Assembly (NCBI GenBank): GCA_037833965.1
Contig: AP031358.1
Span: 3,666,001 to 3,730,000 of the forward strand
Length of the DNA: 64,000 nt
Direction of reading: 5' to 3'
Origin: Marchantia polymorpha subsp. ruderalis
Lineage: Eukaryota; Streptophyta; Marchantiopsida; Marchantiales; Marchantiaceae
Part shown: in pieces, positions 63,051 to 64,000 of the stretch
Numbering within the stretch: position 1 is the stretch's first letter
Layout of the letters: each line of letters opens with the position of its first letter
Program-made: the position numbers and the translations under genes
The notes under the pieces: generated by a model
Databases searched by the model: none
What the model was told of the DNA's origin: nothing
Seen by the model: the letters and a program-made list of their open reading frames with translations, nothing else

Positions 63051-64000
63051 GGAGTGATAAGCTGGCAGTCGTCACTGATGATTCCATTTCACCAATCTCA
63101 CGTTCTCGACATGGTGCACTGATGCGAACCCTATTTGGCTAGGAAGCGCATGTCGAGAGTCGAGTTGTGAGGCATGAGGAATTCTTGATGGTATCATCAT
63201 TACACGAATAAGAATAGCAAAACGATCACACTGGGGTAGTGACTTCATTTTGGAGTCCACGACGGTGTCGAAGGCAAATCTACGCTCTAGACATGATATT
63301 CTTATCCTTATCTGGCAAGACTAATCGTGCCTAGAGAATGTTGAAATCGATCCAGAACGAATTCAGACACCACCAACAGCTGTTGCCTAGCATTTCCAGC
63401 GCAGAGGAACGACTCGGCTCCAGGCTAGAGGAGATCAGTTGCCATTCTTTCTCGCACAGGTTTCAATAGACAATCTTCACACAAACCGGGTGAATCCATT
63501 TGTTTTGTCTCAACCAGTAACAACAAACTTCTAGCGAGTCACAAATTGGACACGAGACTCGAACCCGAAAACAACCCCGTCCAAGCAGATAGAGGGACAA
63601 CAAATCACTTCCAGGTCACCAGGAACGTTTACAATTATATAAGAACTGAGGCGACATCCGGAGCACCTAAACGTCGAGAAAGGTACTGACCACTACGTAT
63701 ACGACGACAATAAACAGAACTTTCGACATCACAAATGGTGACTAATAGATGAAGTTAGGTAACACAAAGACCTAAAGTAGCCATTACTCTTCTTTCCTCC
63801 AACCAATGCTGCACTTCGGTAGACAGGGTAGAGAACAGATAACAATCTATGAACCAGGCAATGGAAAGCAAATTATCGAAAATTGGGAACAAACGGAGGG
63901 TACTTCACAAAACACCCTGAATGCATTCCCACCAGGGTGTACATGAAGGCTGAAACCTACTTGGGTGCATTATCATAGTTCATAAGGAAGTTAGAGCATA
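63051..64000. other. Right-end intergenic region
   Basis: Balanced composition with no recognisable gene. On the - strand around 63,554-63,567 the string CGGGTTCGAGTCTCG resembles a tRNA B box, but no tRNA cloverleaf could be built around it. It may be part of a tRNA-derived SINE. Confidence 0.35.

Noticed and set aside
63545-63600. tRNA B-box-like sequence on the - strand
   Set aside because: No matching A box at the right distance, acceptor stem or anticodon arm could be built. At most it is a SINE trace.

Overview
The window looks like nuclear DNA of a land plant, most likely a bryophyte and perhaps a moss. This is inferred from the protein sequences (plant-type S-adenosylmethionine synthase, plant mitochondrial phosphate carrier, eukaryotic uS11), from plant telo-box motifs near genes, from GT-AG introns, and from GC-rich genes set in very AT-rich, strongly decayed transposon sequence. 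No species can be fixed from the sequence alone.

Layout. 1-5,000 is AT-rich and gene-poor. A mitochondrial phosphate carrier gene lies on + at 6,402-7,754 (two coding exons). A 181-bp hAT-type MITE (8,691-8,871) and a 2-kb element with long inverted arms (9,344-11,345) follow. An intronless, very GC-rich S-adenosylmethionine synthase gene lies on - at 14,214-15,395, with a TATA box at about 15,620 and a CpG-rich upstream region to about 16,700. From about 17,500 to 37,000 I find no gene I can name, only short repeats, hairpins, a MITE candidate and two weak coding candidates (33,099-33,455 + and 35,348-35,585 -). The AT-rich block at 37,100-43,700 holds a pogo-like element with intact ends (37,497-38,115) and an LTR-like remnant (39,579-40,002). 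The ribosomal protein uS11 (RPS14) gene is on + at 43,971-45,359 in six coding exons, the first being only the start codon. A small secreted cysteine-rich protein gene is on + at 50,105-50,713 with a TATA box and a probable spliced leader. A decayed coding region on - (52,445-53,815) is followed by an AT-rich block with a fossil Ty3/gypsy element (roughly 55,400 to beyond 61,000). The right end (61,850-63,050) has a tandem duplication interrupted by a 589-bp Mutator-like element with a 10-bp target duplication.

The three recognised genes are unlinked housekeeping functions (mitochondrial phosphate uptake, methyl-donor synthesis, translation), and nothing suggests they form a pathway cluster. 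The fourth gene, a secreted cysteine-rich protein, is the least understood coding region. I found no convincing new multi-gene system. The best new observations are the non-autonomous transposons with recoverable ends and target duplications, the cysteine-rich protein, and the decayed unknown coding region.
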